NCBI GenBank assembly: GCA_016187325.1
Contig: JACPJY010000193.1
Span: 1-8,511, forward strand
DNA length: 8,511 bases
Reading direction: 5' to 3'
DNA from: Rhodospirillales bacterium
Lineage (GTDB): Bacteria > Pseudomonadota > Alphaproteobacteria > Rhodospirillales > Casp-alpha2
Part shown: positions 6,485-8,511 of the stretch, piece by piece
How positions within the stretch are numbered: the stretch's first letter is position 1
Layout of the letters: every line of letters begins with the position of its first letter
Translations under genes and position numbers: made by a program
Notes under the pieces: generated by a model
Seen by the model: only the letters and a program-made list of their open reading frames with translations
Told to the model about the DNA's origin: nothing
Databases searched by the model: none

Positions 6485-7705
6485 ATGCCGAGCGGACTTT
6501 CCTTCGTTCAGTCGCTGCTGGAACTGGCGGGCGTGCTGACGGCGCTCGGCGCCTTCGCCCTGTTGGTGGCCGAAACCGTGCCGCCGTCGCGGTCCGGCGG
6601 CGGCCGGCGGCGACTGGCCGCGGCGTGGCGGGATATTGCCGGTGCACCCTGGCCACGGGTTTCGGCCTGCCTGACCGGATGGCTGACTTCGCGGTTCGAC
6701 GGCGTGGTCCGTTCCGGTTTCGATAATGCCGACCGGCACGTCGCGTTCAGCGTCGTGATCCTGTCGATCATGCTGGTATCCGTGCCGGCGGCGGCGGCGG
6801 TAAACGCCCTGATCGGCGGCTCGCCGTTCCTGTTCTGGTATTACCTGTCGCTGCTGGCGGGCGTGGTGTTCCTGTTTTTCGCGGGCGAGAGCGGGCGGTT
6901 GAAGGTCGTCAACGGCGTACTGGCGATATTCCTAGGGACGTCGTTCTTCGTGGTGATCCCGATCTACCTGGTCCACTCATTCACCGAAGTGACGATCAAC
7001 AACGTGCTCGTCCACGGTGTGCTGAAGAGCATTCCGGTCGCCGTGTTTTGGTACATTGCCGCCTACGGTACCGGGCTGGCGTTCGACATCGCGGTGCGGT
7101 TCGCCGACGGCGAACCCGCCGGCTCTGCCGCCGCGCGGTTCGTCCATGGATTCCTGGCGTCGTTGCCGGTCGGTTACGTGCTGACCTTCGCGGCCCTGCT
7201 GGCGGGGCATTTCGCGGTGTTCGACCAAGACCCGGCGCGGTCATGGCAACTGGTGCTCGCCGGCGCCGGGATCACGGCGCTGTCGCTGCCGCTGACGACT
7301 CGCATCATGGCATGGGGAGCGCGACGCGGCGGCGCGGCCCTGGTCGCCGCTTACGGGATCGCCCTGGCGGCGGCCTCGGGGCTGTCGGTGGTGCTGGCCT
7401 ACGGCGCCTATGCGGGCGGCGAGAACGCGCTGACGTGGACGGCTGCGGTCAATGTGCTGATCGGCCGCTCGGCCGACGGCGCCGTCGTCCACCTCGGGTC
7501 CGCTTTCTGGGTCTCGCATCTGCCATTCGTGCCGCTGCTGGCGTTTGTTTTCGCCGTCGTGGCCGGGTTCGTCGCCAAGGCGGTGGTCGCCGGCTTCCGG
7601 GCGGTGGCCGGCGAGGGTGCCGCCGGCGCCAAGCCGTTTCTGACTTCGGCGGTGTCTAGCGGCGGCATGGCGGTGCTGTTGTGGGCCGCAGCGGCGGCCT
7701 TGTGA
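6485..7705 (+). CDS. Unrecognised polytopic membrane protein, about 10 segments
   Basis: I do not recognise this 406-residue protein. By eye it has hydrophobic segments near residues 11-30, 85-108, 113-133, 143-165, 182-204, 222-245, 254-271, 283-308, 346-370 and 388-406. A basic linker of about 50 residues (RRRLAAAWRD...TSRF) follows the first segment, and a short polar loop (GGENALTWTAAVNVLIGRSADGAVVH) comes before the ninth. The protein ends directly on its last hydrophobic segment. No ATPase, kinase, CBS or obvious transporter signature is seen. It lies 13 bases after the thioesterase with no clear ribosome binding site, so it is probably translated as the last gene of the liuR-nadX-thioesterase unit. 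It ends just before the liuA promoter. A transport role for a catabolic substrate would fit the context, but nothing in the sequence proves it. Base composition matches the neighbours. Confidence 0.8.
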   Translation: MPSGLSFVQSLLELAGVLTALGAFALLVAETVPPSRSGGGRRRLAAAWRDIAGAPWPRVSACLTGWLTSRFDGVVRSGFDNADRHVAFSVVILSIMLVSVPAAAAVNALIGGSPFLFWYYLSLLAGVVFLFFAGESGRLKVVNGVLAIFLGTSFFVVIPIYLVHSFTEVTINNVLVHGVLKSIPVAVFWYIAAYGTGLAFDIAVRFADGEPAGSAAARFVHGFLASLPVGYVLTFAALLAGHFAVFDQDPARSWQLVLAGAGITALSLPLTTRIMAWGARRGGAALVAAYGIALAAASGLSVVLAYGAYAGGENALTWTAAVNVLIGRSADGAVVHLGSAFWVSHLPFVPLLAFVFAVVAGFVAKAVVAGFRAVAGEGAAGAKPFLTSAVSSGGMAVLLWAAAAAL

Positions 7706-7716
7706 CGCGGCCTAAG

Positions 7717-7745
7717 TTGACGTTTACGTAAACGTTAAGTAATAT
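7717..7745 (+). promoter_or_regulatory. Promoter of liuA with embedded LiuR-type operator
   Basis: TTGACG (7717-7722) and TAATAT (7740-7745) are 17 bp apart and make a near-consensus sigma-70 promoter. The half-sites TTGACGTTTAC (7717-7727) and GTAAACGTTAA (7728-7738) form an inverted repeat matching at 10 of 11 pairs. It fills the spacer and covers the -35 hexamer. This is the standard position for a MerR-family operator, and the centre TTTACGT is identical in the liuR promoter. Transcription should start near 7752 and give a 47-base leader. Confidence 0.75.
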
Positions 7746-7798
7746 TCCGGCAATGCGGCCGGTTGCCCCGGAAACCACAGGGGGGAGGGAAAAAGCCG

Positions 7799-8511
7799 AT
7801 GGCGGCCAACGATTTCCCGGCGCTGGATTTCCATCTCGGCGAGACCGCCGACATGCTGCGCCATAGCGTCCGCAGCTTCGCCGCCGAGGAGATCGCGCCG
7901 CGCGCCGCCACCATCGACCGAGCCAACGAGTTTCCAGCCGACCTATGGCGCAAGCTCGGCAAGCTCGGCGTCCTCGGCATCACCGCGCCGCACGAATACG
8001 GCGGCGCCGGCATGGGCTATCTCGAGCACGTGGTGGCGATGGAGGAGATCAGCCGCGCCTCGGCGTCGGTGGGCTTGAGCTACGGCGCGCACTCGAACCT
8101 GGCGGTTAACCAGATTCGCCTCAACGGCACCGCGGCGCAAAGGAAGAAGTATCTGCCGAAATTGATCTCCGGCGAGCACGTCGGCGCGCTCGCCATGAGC
8201 GAGCCGGGCGCCGGCTCCGACGTGGTCGGCATGCAGTTGCGCGCCGACAAAAAGCGCGACCGTTACGTCCTCAACGGCGCCAAGATGTGGATCACCAACG
8301 GCCCCGACGCCGAGACGCTGATCGTCTACGCCAAGACCGACCCCAAGGCCGGGCCGAAAGGTATCACCGCCTTCATCGTCGAGCGCGGCTTCAAGGGCTT
8401 CTCGACGGCGCGGAAGCTGGACAAGCTCGGCATGCGCGGCTCCAACACCTGCGAGCTGGTGTTCGAGGACTGCGAGGTGCCGGCGGAGAACGTGCTCGGC
8501 AAGGAAGGCAA
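7799..8511 (+). CDS. liuA: Isovaleryl-CoA dehydrogenase (3' truncated by window)
   Basis: An FAD-dependent acyl-CoA dehydrogenase that converts isovaleryl-CoA to 3-methylcrotonyl-CoA in leucine degradation, passing electrons to electron-transfer flavoprotein. The 237 complete codons in the window are the N-terminal 60% of a family of about 390 residues. The start is ATG 7799, with a strong purine-rich ribosome binding site (GGGGGAGGG, 7781-7789) nine bases upstream. Diagnostic blocks are GLSYGAHSNLAVNQI (92-106), YLPKLISGEH, the flavin-binding LAMSEPGAGSDV (131-142), KMWITNGPDAETLIVYAKTD (162-181) and LGMRGSNTCELVFEDCEVP (210-228). Together these separate isovaleryl-CoA dehydrogenase from other acyl-CoA dehydrogenases. 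The catalytic glutamate lies in the part beyond the window, so the specificity call rests on these blocks. It has its own promoter with a LiuR-type operator, and liuB/C/D/E would be expected downstream. Confidence 0.94.
   Translation, partial: MAANDFPALDFHLGETADMLRHSVRSFAAEEIAPRAATIDRANEFPADLWRKLGKLGVLGITAPHEYGGAGMGYLEHVVAMEEISRASASVGLSYGAHSNLAVNQIRLNGTAAQRKKYLPKLISGEHVGALAMSEPGAGSDVVGMQLRADKKRDRYVLNGAKMWITNGPDAETLIVYAKTDPKAGPKGITAFIVERGFKGFSTARKLDKLGMRGSNTCELVFEDCEVPAENVLGKEG

Overview
The window is about two-thirds G+C or higher, dense in genes, and has the codon use and gene content of a high-GC alphaproteobacterial chromosome (Rhodospirillales-like is my best guess from gene families; this is inference). 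It carries nine protein genes, two of them cut by the window edges, and one tRNA. I see no phage, transposase, CRISPR array or integrase. It looks like core chromosome centred on short-chain acyl-CoA and branched-chain amino acid metabolism.

Left part (1-3013): the 3' seven-eighths of pccA (propionyl-CoA carboxylase alpha, biotin carboxylase plus biotin carrier) is followed by a 68-bp paired-palindrome repeat and then by acyP (acylphosphatase). Convergent to acyP, with only two bases between the stop codons, is lipB (octanoyltransferase of lipoate synthesis).

Middle (2981-4644): a tRNA-Leu with anticodon GAG, diverging from lipB, has a candidate promoter in front and a clear intrinsic terminator behind. 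It is followed by mgtE (CBS-domain magnesium transporter/channel). The long reading frame of mgtE runs back into the tRNA, so the true start is probably the GTG at 3226.

Right part (4663-8511): a MerR-family regulator of the LiuR type is followed on the same strand by an L-aspartate-dehydrogenase-like gene (nadX-like), a PaaI-type hotdog thioesterase and an unrecognised polytopic membrane protein of about ten segments. The last gene, running off the end, is isovaleryl-CoA dehydrogenase (liuA/ivd), the first dedicated step of leucine breakdown after the branched-chain keto acid dehydrogenase. Matching 22-bp inverted repeats centred on AC|GT lie in the -35/-10 spacers in front of both liuR and liuA, with the same 17-bp geometry. 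They are the best evidence that the regulator controls itself and liuA.

The most interesting points are this operator pair, the possibly leaderless liuR transcript, and the three-gene insert (nadX-like, thioesterase, membrane protein) between liuR and liuA. LipB (lipoylation of the branched-chain keto acid dehydrogenase), LiuA and PccA (propionyl-CoA from isoleucine and valine) fit one metabolic theme. I did not find a strong case for a wholly new system.
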